The notes beneath the pieces were generated by a model. That model was not told the DNA's origin. It saw only the letters and a program-made list of their open reading frames with translations, and made no database searches. Position numbers and translations under genes: made by a program. Below, piece by piece: positions 1-11,349 of a DNA stretch of 64,000 nucleotides (its first letter is position 1; each line of letters begins with the position of its first letter). This DNA comes from Monoplex corrugatus (Eukaryota > Mollusca > Gastropoda > Littorinimorpha > Ranellidae), in contig CM060307.1 of NCBI GenBank assembly GCA_030674185.1, positions 44,394,681-44,458,680 on the forward strand, given 5' to 3'.

Positions 1-105
1 AGGGTGGGAGATGTAGGTCTACTTGCATCAACAAAGGATACATTCGTATGGAGGGTCATAATCGCCAACGCCATGCAGCATGGCACATGATGATGATGAG
101 ACTTT
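1..105 (+). mobile_element. LINE 3' end, family X (5' truncated by the window edge)
   Basis: The last roughly 100 bp of a non-LTR retrotransposon, ending in ATGATGATGATG. The same terminal block recurs at 25142-25266, 55640-55912, 37262-37470 (minus), 56950-57200 (minus) and 63355-63449 (minus). In the better copies the translation shows a LINE C-terminus (LVTTGKL, GRPREK, RDRFIWRAMIANA). The DNA motif GCCAACGCCATGCAGCA just before the tail is the family signature. Confidence 0.75.
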
Positions 106-287
106 GTCATACGCAAAAGGTAACAAAGAAACAAATATGCACACTTAGGACGAAACAACAACAGTAAACGACAAAACTTCCTTCTTGTTTCATTGAGCTG
201 TAGAAAATGACAGATACATGTATGTAATCATGAAATGTTTGTGAATTGTGCAAACTGGGAAGCAGGAGAGAGAAGTGCCATTCCGCA
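106..287. other. No recognisable feature
   Basis: AT-rich sequence between a LINE tail and a MITE. The 77-residue open frame on the minus strand has no features of a protein family. Confidence 0.5.
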
Positions 288-458
288 TTAACCCTTTGAC
301 TCCCGCACCCTGTCCACCAGCATCCTTCATTGCCAATCATGCTTGCAAAGCAAAATCTTAACCCGTTGACTCCCTCACACTATCCACCAGCTTCCTGATA
401 GAGTCAAAGGGTTAAGTTTTTGCAGTTGGTGAATAGGGTGCGGAAGTCAAAGGGTTAA
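288..458. mobile_element. Fold-back MITE-like element, copy 1
   Basis: Starts with TTAACCCTTTGACTCCC and ends with its inverted complement GTCAAAGGGTTAA. An inner pair of the same arms (around 360-415) forms a second, nested hairpin. One spacer between outer and inner arm is long (GCATCC...GCAAAGC) and the other short (TTTTTGCAGTTGG), so orientation can be read; this copy matches the one at 36538. Other copies lie at 2002, 17152 and 24430. No coding capacity, hence non-autonomous. TTAA could be target-site duplication or part of the arm. Confidence 0.8.
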
Positions 459-603
459 AGGAAGCGAGATGAGTTCTACAGTGTCAAAAGTGACCACGGC
501 ATCGTAGTGTTGTGTTATTCTGAAGAGAGTCTAGGGTCGAAATGATGCTGGACGGCAATCAACATACTAAAACGCACTTGACGAATGTCTTTTCTTCAGT
601 GAA

Positions 604-626
604 AGTGTGTGTTGTGTGTGAGTGTG

Positions 627-677
<51 letters not shown>

Positions 678-736
678 TGTCTGTCTGTCTGTCTGTGTGT
701 CTGTGTGTGTGTGTTTCAGTGTGAGTATGTGTATGT

Positions 737-788
<52 letters not shown>

Positions 789-841
789 TTTTCAGTGTGA
801 GTATGTGTATGTCAGTGTGTGTGCATGGCAGTGTCAGTGTC

Positions 842-905
<64 letters not shown>

Positions 906-1090
906 CGTGAGTATGTGTATGTGAATGTGAGTCTGAATCTGTACGTCAGTATGAATATGTGTGTGTCAGTGTGTGTGTGTACGTACGTACGTACGTACGT
1001 ATGTATGTATGTATGTATGTATGTACGTATATGTGTATGTATTCATGTATGTATGTGTGTGTGTATGTATGTACGTACGTATGTATACAT
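604..1090. repeat. Compound (GT)n, then (ACGT/ATGT)n microsatellite
   Basis: Blocks of GT dinucleotides interrupted by TCTG and GTAT motifs to about 920, then alternating ACGT and ATGT tetranucleotides from about 978 to 1090. The Cys/Val-rich open frames here are artefacts of the repeat. Confidence 0.95.
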
Positions 1091-1245
1091 AGGCACAGAA
1101 GTGTATCACAATAATGTGAAATAAATAAAAGGATAGTCCTATGTTGATTTAATTTCAGTCATTTTCTCCATCTCAACAACAAACAAACAAAAAACTGCTA
1201 GGGAAATTCTTTTGTTTTTGTGCTGTTTTGTGTATTTGTTTCTTT

Positions 1246-1345
1246 GTTGTCCTGTAAACGCTTGACAAAGGCCTATTGGCTGAAAATTTGGGCTTGCCTT
1301 ATTTGTAAATTAAATAGTGCGTTCTCATTCTATTTTCGTATTTTC
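1246..1345 (+). repeat. Dispersed repeat with CTTGACAAAGGCC...GAAAATTT core
   Basis: Contains GCTTGACAAAGGCC, then GCTGAAAATTTGGGCTTG, AATTAAATA and GCGTTCTCATTCT. The same ordered motifs occur at 15025-15110 and, inverted, at 14765-14850. A short core of this kind resembles the terminal region of some Penelope-like elements, but that family assignment is inference from memory. Confidence 0.55.
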
Positions 1346-1479
1346 TGATTTCTTTTGACTTGACTGTTGGCAGTTACTGTGATTCAAACTACGTCTGTAA
1401 GTATAGCACGTGCGTGTTCGTTCCCATTTTTCTTGCTCCTTTTGTTGTTGTTGTTCACCTCACTGAGATGCGTACAGAA

Positions 1480-2010
1480 TCCTTTGAGGTCCCCGTTATT
1501 CCTATTCACAGGAGGTATAGATGCCTGTATACATCGATGGCTATCATCGTCAACTTCTCCGGTACTCAGACCACACATGTCAGTGAAAGTTATTAGAGGA
1601 AAACTCTGCACCAACTACCTGGCAGGCAGAAGCAGAGGCACTCACACAAAATCAGCCTCCATGATTCAACACAGAAGAAACTTGCTGTCAAAGTAGTCCT
1701 TCTCTCATTTGCCTTTTCTGATCTGGAGAACATCAAGCTTCTCCTCCTGACCAACGACTTCCAGTAAGTCAAAAGAATGAGTAGAGCAGTCTTCCGGTGG
1801 ATCCTTGCTCACTGTGGAATGTCAGGAAACGAGACGGTAGGTGAAAAACAAGACGGTAAGCGAAAAACAAGATGGTAGGTGAAAAACAAGACGGTAGGTG
1901 AAAAACGAGACGGTAGGTGAACTAGCAAAAAGAGGAGCCCAGTAAGACCAGCCGGACAACAGTGTCAGCTGCAGCGAGAGGTGAAGCATCATCAGATCAC
2001 TCCTTTTATC
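1480..2010 (+). pseudogene. Degraded LINE fragment, RNase H-like domain
   Basis: Broken translation across frames gives pieces of an RNase H domain as found downstream of RT in some LINEs. TWQAEAEAL (around 1617) resembles the helix that carries a catalytic glutamate. LENIKLLLLTNDFQ (around 1725) resembles the strand with a catalytic aspartate. WILAHCGMSGNE (around 1800) matches the usual W-PAH-G-GNE signature, and GELAKRGAQ follows near 1918. Several frameshifts and stops make it non-functional. A 19-bp tandem repeat interrupts it between GNE and ELAK. Confidence 0.6.
1829..1922. repeat. 19-bp tandem repeat, about five units, inside an RNase H fragment
   Basis: Units of the form ACGGTAGGTGAAAAACAAG with single-base variants. 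The first and last units overlap the codons that flank the expected GNE...ELAK junction, so the expansion arose within the dead element. Confidence 0.85.
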
Positions 2011-2146
2011 CTTGACCCCCGTACCCACCAACTACAAAAACTTAACCCTTTGATTCCCTCACACTGTTTACACCTTCCCTACAGGAAGCTGGTGGATAGG
2101 GTGAGGGAGTCAAAGGGTTAAGTTTTTGCCTTGCTAACATTGACGA
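2002..2146. mobile_element. Fold-back MITE-like element, copy 2 (truncated)
   Basis: Contains the inner palindrome TTAACCCTTTGATTCCC...GGGAGTCAAAGGGTTAA (2042-2120), with a GGAAGCTGGTGGATAGGG stem. The left outer arm is degraded and the right outer arm is lost where the (GA)n tract starts at about 2147. Orientation matches the copies at 17152 and 24430. Confidence 0.75.
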
Positions 2147-2225
2147 GAGAAAGAGAGAGAAAGAGACAGACAGACAGACAGAGAGACAGAGAGACAGACA
2201 GAGACAGAGAGAAAGAATGAGAAAC
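2147..2225. repeat. (GA)n/(GACA)n microsatellite
   Basis: Purine-rich GAGA and GACAGACA repeats directly abutting the truncated MITE. Confidence 0.9.
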
Positions 2226-2338
2226 AGACAGCGCGATAGAGAATCAGAGGGAATTCTTGTCTGTAATGGGAGATTCTCCCCAAGATTACCAGACATTTCT
2301 CTCTGTGGAATAAGTAAAAATTATTTGTATGGAATCAC

Positions 2339-3528
2339 ACACAGAGCAAGATCGCCCCCCTCAAATCCTCCACTGGGGAAGTAATCAGCAATCCTAGCCA
2401 ACAGATGGAAAGATGGGCGGAACACTACTCCGACCTCTACTCCACACAGAACATGGTGTCCCCCTTAGCCCTCGATGCCATCAAGTGCATGCCGGTAATG
2501 GAAGAACTTGACGCAGAGCCAACTGCGGACGAACTCAGCAAGGCCATTGATAGCCTGGCATCAGGGAAGGCACCTGGCAACGACGGAATTCCCCCAGACC
2601 TCATCAAACACTGCAAGACTTCTCTTCTGCACCCTTTGCACGCAGTTCTCTGTCAAGACACGCCATCTCCACCAGCCATCACCATTGATGACTACGAGCT
2701 TGAAGCCATCCATCAATTCACATATCTTGGGTCCACCATCACCGATAACCTCTCCCTTGACACAGAGGTCGACAAGAGGATCGGGAAGGCAGCCACAACA
2801 CTAGCCCGCCTCACACAAAGGGTGTGGACAAATCCCAAGCTGACCACAAAGACAAAGATGGCTGTATACAACGCCTGTGTCCTCAGCACCTTGCTGTATG
2901 GCAGCGAGGCATGGACCACGCATGCTCATCAGGAGAAAAGGCTCAATATCTTCCACCTGAGAAGTCTACGGCGCATACTTGGCATTTCCTGGCAAGACAA
3001 GGTGACCAACACCGAAGTCCTAACCTGCGCTGGCCTCCCAACCATGCATACCATGCTGAGACAGCGTCGGCTGCGCTGGTTGGGCCACGTTCGCCGCATG
3101 GAAGATGGTCGCATCCCAAAAGACATCCTTTATGGTGAGCTTGCCACAGGGCAGAGAAACATTGGCCGCCCACCGCTGAGATACAAAGACGTTTGCAAGC
3201 GTGACATGAAGGCGCTTGAGATCAACACTGAGTCCTTGGAGGACCTCGCAGACGACCGCAACAGCTGGCGAACTACTCTCAAGAAACAGCTGCGGATTGG
3301 TGAGGACAAACTGTCAGCTGCTGCAGCAGAAAAGCGAGTTCGCAGAAAAGGGATGACAGCCAACAGACCAGCATCAGCATACACATACGACCGCTGCGAC
3401 AGAGACTGCCTCTCTCGCATTGGTCTGTACAGTCACAGGCGACGCTGCTTGGACCAAGCAGACAGCCCATCTAGACATTAGAACGGATGTACTTTGTCCA
3501 TGGTCAGTCATGACCGAAGGAGGCCTAC
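2339..3528 (+). mobile_element. LINE family 1, copy A: 5' truncated and internally deleted
   Basis: Base 2339 aligns with base 8668 of the fuller copy at 6645-10637. The two run in parallel to the shared 3' end GAAGGAGGCCTAC. By eye only about seven substitutions separate them over nearly 1.2 kb (about 99.4% identity), so they are recent relatives. A 780-bp stretch present at about 8984-9763 is missing here; the junction is at about 2655. Downstream is a T/G-rich tail starting TATTATTGTTGTTG. Confidence 0.9.
2405..3481 (+). pseudogene. LINE ORF2 remnant lacking the RT catalytic palm
   Basis: A 358-codon open frame identical in register to residues 34-651 of the copy at 8635-10590, except that 260 codons are removed cleanly in frame at CQ|DTPSP. 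What remains is the RT N-terminal linker (MERWAEHYSDLYS, ASGKAPGNDGIPPDL) fused to the region after the palm (FTYLGSTI, LYGSEAWTTHA, RRLRWLGHVRRMEDGRIPKD). The polymerase motifs seen in the fuller copy (IDLTKAFD, GVKQGC, FADD) are all in the missing piece, so no reverse transcriptase activity is possible. The break has a 2-bp microhomology (CA), typical of end joining or template switching. The start is only the first ATG in the frame; no host promoter is evident. The frame stays open because the event is young, and there is no sign that a protein is made. Confidence 0.85.
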
Positions 3529-3600
3529 TATTATTGTTGTTGTTTTGTTTTGTTTTGCTTTGGTTTTTTGTTTTTTTGTTTTGTTTTGGTTTTGTTTTGA
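3529..3600. repeat. T/G-rich (TTG)n-(TTTTG)n tract after LINE copy A
   Basis: Low-complexity sequence immediately after the conserved 3' end of the LINE, probably grown from its tail. Confidence 0.75.
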
Positions 3601-3604
3601 GTGG

Positions 3605-3700
3605 TGGTCACAACAGATATACCATTTGAAATTCGGCCCGCTTTTACCAGGGAGAGGGCGTCTCTATAATGCTGTGTCACCCACTTTTTTTTTTTAATCA
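3605..3700. mobile_element. SINE-like fragment (CGGCCCGCTTTT...GGGAGAG core)
   Basis: Carries CAGATATACCATTTGAAATT, CGGCCCGC, ACCAGGGAGAGGGCGTCTC and a T-run. The order matches the central part of the longer repeats at 23722-24152 and 42075-42520 (GTGGATTTACCATGTGAAA, CGGGCTGCTC, GAGAGCGCGT). Only this core is preserved. Confidence 0.55.
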
Positions 3701-4085
3701 GTTAAGTGTAAAATGTTCATGGAAGTGTTTCTTCTCTAAATTTGATTTGGAAACTGTACACGGAATGAATTCTAACAGAAAGCAGGAACATTTTCACTTT
3801 GTGAAGAAAAACAAATTTGCAAGCGTAGCCGTGGACATTATTCCTAGATATTTACAAGAACTTAGCAGATGTGAAAACAGAATCAAGGATCACCACCATG
3901 CTAGAAACGGGGTCAGTGGGTCTCCCAGTTCACTCAGTGTGTTGACTCACATACATATCTGTATTTTACCTTCAGATAAATAGGATGAACAGAGCAACAT
4001 TACTTAAGTCAGAAAAGTACGTTCTTCACAGCTCCTTCCTTGAAAGTGTTGAACATCGTGCTCTCTGAGCATTCTTTCCTTCTCA

Positions 4086-4086
<1 letters not shown>
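3701..4086. other. No recognisable gene
   Basis: AT-rich sequence with a short open frame of no recognisable family, bordered by a SINE fragment and a (CT)n tract. Confidence 0.4.
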
Positions 4087-4155
<69 letters not shown>

Positions 4156-4379
4156 TCTTCTCTCCCTCCCTCTCTCTTTCGCTCTTTCTCTCTCTGTCTC
4201 TCTCTCTCTCTCTCGCTCTCTTTCTCTCTCTCTCTCTTCCCCTCTTTCTCTGTCTCTCTCTCTCTGTCTCTCTCTCTCTGTCTCTCTCTGTCTCTGTCTC
4301 CCTCTCTCTCTCTTTCTCTGTCTATCTATCTTTCTATCTGTCTCTCTATCTATCTACTATCAATCTATCTATCTATCTA

Positions 4380-4427
<48 letters not shown>

Positions 4428-4589
4428 TCTACTTATGTGTGTCTCTCTCTGTCTGCCTGTCTCTGTCTCTCACTCTCTCTCTCTCTCTCTCTTCCTTTCT
4501 CTGTCTGTCTGTCTGTCTCTCTATGTTGGGAAGTTTTGCTTTGTGTGTGTGTTTGTTGTTGTTGTTGTTGTTTTTGTGGGAGGAATGTT

Positions 4590-4620
<31 letters not shown>

Positions 4621-4640
4621 GCAAGTGTGTGTGTTTTATT
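4087..4640. repeat. Compound (CT)n, (TATC)n, (TCTG)n, (GT)n microsatellite
   Basis: Pure CT to about 4150, mixed CT/CTGT to about 4325, TATC and TCTG tetranucleotides 4320-4430, CT again to 4530 and a GT run 4590-4618. The 200-residue Leu/Ser-rich open frame is a repeat artefact. Confidence 0.95.
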
Positions 4641-5645
4641 AAACATTCGTGTGCTTGCATACATGAGCGGCGTCTTTGGGCCTACTCACACGCTCCTATC
4701 CTTGTATACTCTACACACATAGTCTATATCAGCAGTTCAATCTACTCGGTGCACCTTTCCATGAAATCACCCCCGCTATGATTAGTCTGCACAGCCCACG
4801 CTGTCTGTCCACGGAGAGATCGAGAACGCAAGGAAAGAGAGAGTTAATTCAATAGGAGTTTTTCCCCGAGAATGCATCCTTTTATTTGTCCAATCGATTT
4901 ACAGAATGCGTTGCACGTATCTCTTTCTCTTCTTACGTTCATCAGCGCTGTAGGGGTACTATCTCCCTTGACGCTAACGACAAGCATTCGCCATCCTCAC
5001 TGCCGTCTGTGTGGGATGTCAGGATTGAGACAAGGGCCGGGGATGTAAGTAGGTCGGCTTCTGACAGCATCAACGTCAAAACTGGGACAACAATGGTCAT
5101 ATCACGCACTGCTGGCATCTCAGAACGAACTGAGTCATAAAACAGAGGAATTCGACTTCGAGGGGAAAAAATAGTGGGGATAAGTATTTGTCTTTTCATT
5201 GGAAAGGTTCTGATTGACGTACAACACAGACACTAACAGAGAAGGCAGCCCACGGATCTTTTGTTACGATTCTGTTCAAGCGAATCAAGAAGTCTTCGTG
5301 TGCTGAGCTCCTGTGTCAAACTTCGACGGATCGTTTGCCATTAATGAATTTGTGCACTCATTCGTGTCGGCATAAAAAAATCGATTCATCTCTCCAAATC
5401 GGTCAACCAATCAATCATTCCATCATATGATGATGATATTAATGACTGCTTGTACAGAATTCTGAGTGCTTCATACAAGAGACGAACGCAGATATACATA
5501 AAGCGAATACATGTTATCCATTACTGCCATGATGATAACAGATGAACTGTAATAATACATCAAAGAAACAATAAGAAGGAATCACAATCAAATATTCACT
5601 TCATAAGTCGACTGGTTTAAAAAGAATGTATCTAAACACACACAA
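4641..5645. other. Unassigned single-copy-looking sequence
   Basis: No transposon signature. Overlapping open frames of 84-85 residues occur on both strands at 4886-5199, in a slightly GC-richer patch. Neither resembles a family I know and no convincing splice sites flank them, so no gene is called. Confidence 0.4.
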
Positions 5646-5648
5646 ACT

Positions 5649-5747
<99 letters not shown>

Positions 5748-5785
5748 CAAACAAACAAACAAACACACACACACACACACACCAT
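5646..5785. repeat. (CA)n microsatellite
   Basis: Near-perfect CA repeat with an (AAAC) interruption at about 5745-5762. Confidence 0.95.
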
Positions 5786-5916
5786 CACTATCACTACCAT
5801 CCCACTGCAAAATATAACAGAAGAAAGAAGAAAGCCAATGTTGAATTGTGTCTTGAGACAACTTGACATTATGTAAACATGGACTGTCTGACAACTGACA
5901 GCATCTAGTTCCAATG

Positions 5917-6244
5917 TCTCTTGTTGTTGTTATTGCTGTTGCTGCTACTGCTGCTGCTGTTGGTATTGTTGGTGGTGGTGTTGCTTTTGCTGCTGCTGCT
6001 GCTGCTGCTGTTGGAATTGTTGGTAGTGGTGTTGCTTTTGCTGCTGCTGCTGCTGTTGTTGCTGCTGTTGCTGCTACTGCTACTGCTGCTGTCATGGTTG
6101 TCATCATTATTGCTGTTTTTTTGTTTGTTTGTTGTTGTTTTTTTCAGAAAATGACAACGACGATGACGACGGCGACGACGACGACGACGATGATGATTAT
6201 GGTGGTGGTGGTGGTGGTGGTAGTGGTGGTGGTAATGATGATGA

Positions 6245-6278
<34 letters not shown>

Positions 6279-6302
6279 GGTGGTGGTGGTGGTGGTGATG
6301 AA
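5917..6302. repeat. Trinucleotide block: (TGC/TGT)n, (GAC)n, (GGT/GAT)n
   Basis: Imperfect TGC/TGT repeats 5917-6115, a T-rich gap, GAC repeats 6155-6190, then GGT and GAT repeats to 6302. Frames of poly-Leu, poly-Ala or poly-Val arise from this and are not genes. Confidence 0.95.
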
Positions 6303-6487
6303 TAACGACATCAGTTTCATGTAGTTCATTTCTTAGATCCCTCCCCCCTTTCCTTTTTGTGTGTGGAGGGGGGGGGGAGAAAACATGTTGTAATACACAC
6401 TCAACAGAGAATCATACAGACAGACAATAAAACAATGAGACCGACAGACGGAGAGAATCAGACACACCGAGAGACAGACACAGAGAG

Positions 6488-6640
<153 letters not shown>

Positions 6641-6644
6641 GTCG

Positions 6645-7419
6645 GATAGATGTATCCGCTACTGGTAACCTGGAACCCAGTACTACCTGTCACAGGGTCG
6701 AATTGCTGGCGACTTAATCAGCAACCCCACCAGTCCTCTCAGGAGGATGGTGAGGAGGGTGGCTAGAAACCCTGGTGGAAATAAATTAGATCCATCAAAG
6801 GGCGCCAGCTCTGGAGAGCTACCCGCGGCCATCTAGCTAAGGGAGTAAACCCTGACAGTAAATCCGGTGTGGGGCTCCTAAGGCGGTTGGATGGCAAGCT
6901 TTGTCACTTTCCGGCAGCTCCTGCGGCCGCGTTGGCACCAAAACGTAACAGCCCTGCTGTTCCTTTGGATCTGTCAGCGAGGTGGAGAGGGGGGACAAGT
7001 TGCATGGTCAACAGCCTGTCTTCCATATTACACTGCCCAGGCCTACATCCGTCCATTCATCCACAAACACTCTGCATCTACGACCTGGAGAGGACACTCC
7101 AGCCAGCCTCGCTACTAACACTAGTGTCGGCACAACACGGGAAGCAACAGATACCGGTGATAAGTCATTGCTCAACTGGCGTAGAGCTGACGCCAGGGGT
7201 TGCTTTTGACGGTGGGAGAGACCTTCGTGTCTTACTGGACAGCTACCGCCCGCCTAAGCTGGGCAGCCCCCAGCCAGTTAGGTGCTGTCCCGCCACAACC
7301 TGCCTTCTTCATTGGGTGCATGAAGATTAGGAGAAAATCTGACAAGCAGGTCGTTAATTACCGCACCAAACAAAAAGAAAAATTCAAATTCAAGAAACGG
7401 ATCAGGAAAAGGATCTGCA
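6645..7419 (+). other. LINE 5' untranslated region
   Basis: GC-richer than its surroundings, with motifs such as GGGCTCCTAAGGCGGTTGG (6872-6890) and no long frame continuous with the endonuclease. In non-LTR elements an internal promoter would lie here; I cannot identify its elements. Confidence 0.55.
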
Positions 7420-8454
7420 GTGAAACTGGGCTGTTGGAATGTCCGAACAATGATGCCTGGGCTCTCCCAAGATCTGCAAGACATCAGCGACGCCAGAAAA
7501 ACCGCCGTCATAAACAGCGAACTAAAGAGGCTCAATGTGGACATTGCCACTCTGCAGGAAACACGGCTGGCTGACTCAGGAACACTAAAGGAAAGGGACT
7601 ACACCTTCTTCTGGCAAGGAAAGAGTTCTGATGCCCCAAGAGAGCACGGAGTAGGCTTTGCAGTAAGGAACAGCCTGCTGAACATGATTGAACCAACAGC
7701 GGCGGTTCAGAACGACTCTGACTCTCCGCCTCAACACCACCGAAGGCTATGTCACTCTCATCAGCGTTTATGCCCCAACTCTGTCCGCCTCTCCAGACAC
7801 CAAGGATGAGTTCTACGAAAATCTTGCATCAACCATAAGGAACATCCCCAGGACAGAACAACTTGTTCTCCTGGGCGACTTCAACGCCAGAGTGGGTGCA
7901 GACAATGACTCATGGCCCTTCTGCCTCGGTTCCTTTGGAGTGGGGAAAATGAATGAGAATGGACAGCGACTGCTTGAGTTTTGCGCCTGCCATGAACTGT
8001 GCATCGCCAACTCCTTCTTCAAGACGAAGCCTCAGCACAAAGTCTCCTAGAGACATCCGCGCTCAAAACATTGGCACCAACTGGATTTGATCCTAGTAAG
8101 ACGTGCCGCTATCAAAAACGTTCTCCACACTCGCTCTTATCACAGCGCAGACTGCGACACAGACCATTCTCTGGTATGTTGCAAGATCAGGCTACAACCA
8201 AAGAAGTTCCACTGCTCAAAGAAACAAGGGAACCCTCGCATTGACGTCAGCAAGATGTCTCAGCCAGATCTTGTAGAACAGTTCGCAGAGGCCTTTCAGA
8301 GAGAATACGATGCATTGCAGCCCAGAGACTCTGCCACTGAGAGATGGGAAACGCTACGAGACACCATGCACCGCATTGCTATGGCCACCTTTGGGAAGAA
8401 AACTGTGAAGTCCCACGACTGGTTTGAGGCCAAATCATCAGAGATGACTCCACT
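7420..8454 (+). pseudogene. LINE endonuclease region (APE type), disrupted
   Basis: Begins at MKLGCWNVRTMMPG, the usual strand 1 (xWNVRT) of LINE apurinic-type endonucleases that nick the target for target-primed reverse transcription. Further motifs in order: LQETRLADSG (catalytic glutamate) near residue 46, ISVYAPTL, LLGDFNARVG (D and N active-site residues) at about 7870, HQLDLILVRR at about 8073, and SADCDTDHSLV (terminal DH) at about 8145. A frameshift between about 7690 and 7725 separates the first part from the rest. A TAG at 8048 replaces the Trp codon expected before RHPRSKHWHQ, and a one-base loss at about 8454 shifts into the RT frame. Without these the region would be continuous with the RT as one polyprotein. 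Every hallmark residue visible is present; only the reading frame is broken. Confidence 0.85.
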
Positions 8455-10590
8455 GTTGAGGCCAAGTGTGCCGCACTCACCAAGTATAAGCGGTCACCCA
8501 GTGAGAAGAACCTGCAAATCCTCAGGGCTGCCAGAAGTAAGGTTCAGCTTAACGCCAGGCGCTGCGCAAACGAGTACTGGACAGAGCTCAGCGAAGAGAT
8601 ACAGAGTGCTGCTGAAACAGGCAACATCCGAGGAATGTATGATGGCATCAAGAAGGCACTGGGACCAACACAGAGCAAGATCGCCCCCCTCAAATCCTCC
8701 ACTGGGGAAGTAATCAGCAATTCTAGCCAACAGATGGAAAGATGGGCGGAACACTACTCCGACCTCTACTCCACACAGAACATGGTGTCCCCCTCAGCCC
8801 TCGATGCCATCAAGTGCATGCCGGTAATGGAAGAACTTGACGCAGAGCCAACTGCGGACGAACTCAGCAAGGCCATTGATAGCCTGGCATCAGGGAAGGC
8901 ACCTGGCAATGACGGAATTCCCCCAGACCTCATCAAGCACTGCAAGACTTCTCTTCTGCACCCTTTGCACGCAGTTCTCTGTCAGTGTTGGAATGAGGGA
9001 GCTGTACCACAGGACATGAGGGACGTCAAGATCGTCACCCTGTACAAAAACAAGGGCGAAAGGAGCGACTGCAACAACTACAGAGGTATCTCGCTCCTCA
9101 GCATTGTTGGTAAAGTCTATGCTCGGGTCCTCCTAATCCGCCTGCAGAAACTGGCTGAACGCGTCTACCCGGAATCACAGTGTGGTTTTCGAGCAGAGAG
9201 ATCCACGGTAGACATGGTCTTCTCCCTTCGCCAAATCCAGGAGAAGTGCAGAGAGCAGCGGATGCCCCTGTATGTGGCATTCATTGACCTCACCAAGGCC
9301 TTTGACCTAGTCAGCAGAGATGGCCTTTTCAGGGCACTCCGAAAAATCCCCCCCAAGCTGCACAGCTTAATTGAGTCCTTCCACTCAAACATGAAAGGGA
9401 TGGTGCAGTTCAACGGAAACCTCTCCAAGCCCTTCGACGTACGCAGCGGTGTGAAACAAGGCTGCGTCCTGGCCCCAACCCTCCTTGGAATCTTCTTCGC
9501 TCTCCTCCTGAGGCATGCGTTCAGCACAGCGCAAGAAGGGATCCACCTGCGGACCAGATCAGATGGCAGGCTCTTCAACCTCGCCCGCCTCAGAGCAAGG
9601 ACAAAGGTCCGTGAAGCCCTCATCATAGACATGCTATTTGCCGACGATGCCGCAGTTGTGACCCATACTCAGCGGGACTTGCAGTCACTAATGGGCCGCT
9701 TCTCCCAGGCCTGCAAAGATTTTGGTCTGACCATCAGTCTTAAGAAGACAAACGTCCTGGGCCAAGACACGCCATCTCCACCAGCCATCACCATTGATGA
9801 CTACGAGCTTGAAGCCATCCATCAATTCACATATCTTGGGTCCACCATCACCGATAACCTCTCCCTTGACACAGAGGTCGACAAGAGGATCGGGAAGGCA
9901 GCCACAACACTAGCCCGCCTCACACAAAGGGTGTGGACAAATCCCAAGCTGACCACAAAGACAAAGATGGCTGTATACAACGCCTGTGTCCTCAGCACCT
10001 TGCTGTATGGCAGCGAGGCGTGGACCACGCATGCTCATCAGGAGAAAAGGCTCAATACCTTCCACCTGAGAAGTCTACGGCGCATACTTGGCATTTCCTG
10101 GCAAGACAAGGTGACCAACACCGAAGTCCTAACCTGCGCTGGCCTCCCAACCATGCATACCATGCTGAGACAGCGTCGGCTGCGCTGGTTGGGCCATGTT
10201 CGCCGCATGGAAGATGGTCGCATCCCAAAAGACATCCTTTATGGTGAGCTTGCCACAGGGCAGAGAAACATTGGCCGCCCACCGCTGAGATACAAAGACG
10301 TTTGCAAGCGTGACATGAAGGCGCTTGAGATCAACACTGAGTCCTTGGAGGACCTCGCAGACGACCGCAACAGCTGGCGAACTACTCTCAAGAAACAGCT
10401 GCGGATTGGTGAGGACAAACTGTCAGCTGCTGCAGCAGAAAAGCGAGTTCGCAGAAAAGGGATGACAGCCAACAGACCAGCATCAGCATACACATACGAC
10501 CGCTGCGACAGAGACTGCCTCTCTCGCATTGGTCTGTACAGTCACAGGCGACGCTGCTTGGACCAAGCAGACAGCCCATCTAGACATTAG
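8455..10590 (+). pseudogene. LINE reverse transcriptase, long intact frame
   Basis: An uninterrupted frame from about 8455 to the stop at 10588-10590 (first ATG 8635, 651 residues). RT motifs are in the expected order: NNYRGISLLS and GKVYARVLLIRL (fingers), SQCGFRAERSTVD, FIDLTKAFDLVS (motif A with catalytic Asp), GVKQGCVLAPTL (motif B), LFADDAAVV (motif C, FADD), FTYLGSTI (motif E region). A C-terminal module follows (LYGSEAWTTHAHQE, LRRILGISW, RLRWLGHVRRM, GRPPLRYKDVCKRDMKAL) of the kind seen in many metazoan LINEs. The domain itself looks catalytically complete, but it depends on an upstream endonuclease that is broken, so it is annotated as a pseudogene. It would make cDNA at nicked chromosomal DNA in the nucleus. 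Confidence 0.9.
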
Positions 10591-10637
10591 AACGGATGTA
10601 CTTTGTCCATGGTCAGTCATGACCGAAGGAGGCCTAC

Positions 10638-10812
<175 letters not shown>

Positions 10813-10869
10813 AAATAAAATCAGCAAATTGTTCACATGACTATCACGTGAATATTCACGTGTCTGACT

Positions 10870-11067
10870 TGTGTGTGTGTGTGCGCGCGCGTGTGTATGT
10901 ATGTGTGTCTGTGTGTGCGAAAGTGTGTGTGTGTGTGTGCCTGCGCGTATGTGTGCGTACAAGCGCGTTCGTGTGTATATGTGTGTGTATGTATGTGTGT
11001 CTGTCTGTGTGCGTGTGTGTCTGTGTGCCTCTGTGTGTGTGTGTGTGCGTGTGTGTGTGTGTGTGTG

Positions 11068-11130
<63 letters not shown>
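10870..11130. repeat. Imperfect (GT)n microsatellite
   Basis: GT repeats with GC, GTAT and CTGT variants. Confidence 0.95.
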
Positions 11131-11274
11131 CTGGCGGCTGGCCGGCTGTGTTAAAAAAATAATTACCAGCGAGGATCTTGACTCTGTCTCAGGAATGAGA
11201 CCTGCTCGCCACAGATTTAGGAAAGAGCTCCCGCCTTCCAGTTCGACCGCACAGATTGGTGTCTGTGTGGCCAG

Positions 11275-11349
<75 letters not shown>

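Larger units (their letters stand above)
6645..10637 (+). mobile_element. LINE family 1, copy B: near full-length non-LTR retrotransposon
   Basis: About 4.0 kb with a 5' untranslated region (about 6645-7419), an apurinic-type endonuclease region, a reverse transcriptase region, and a 3' end GGCCTAC followed by (CTAC)n and a TA/GT microsatellite. The coding region carries one nonsense and two frameshift lesions, so this copy is not autonomous. The copy at 2339-3528 is about 99% identical where both exist. The clade is not certain from sequence alone: the ENDO-RT architecture without an RNase H tail fits RTE- or CR1-like groups. The exact 5' boundary is an estimate. Confidence 0.9.

Noticed and set aside
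604..1124. Cys/Val-rich frames of about 100 residues
   Set aside because: Translation of (GT)n. The same applies to the frames at 10662-11569, 24756-25086, 25080-25680, 52596-52861 and 55311-55602.
4040..4642. 200-residue Leu/Ser-rich frame that looks membrane-associated
   Set aside because: Translation of (CT)n with a random tail.
4886..5199. Overlapping 84- and 85-codon frames on opposite strands
   Set aside because: Both free of repeats, but no family signature or convincing splice sites; the overlap itself suggests chance.
5914..6324. Poly-Ala/Val/Met frame of 136 residues
   Set aside because: Translation of TGC/GGT/GAT triplets, no flanking coding context.
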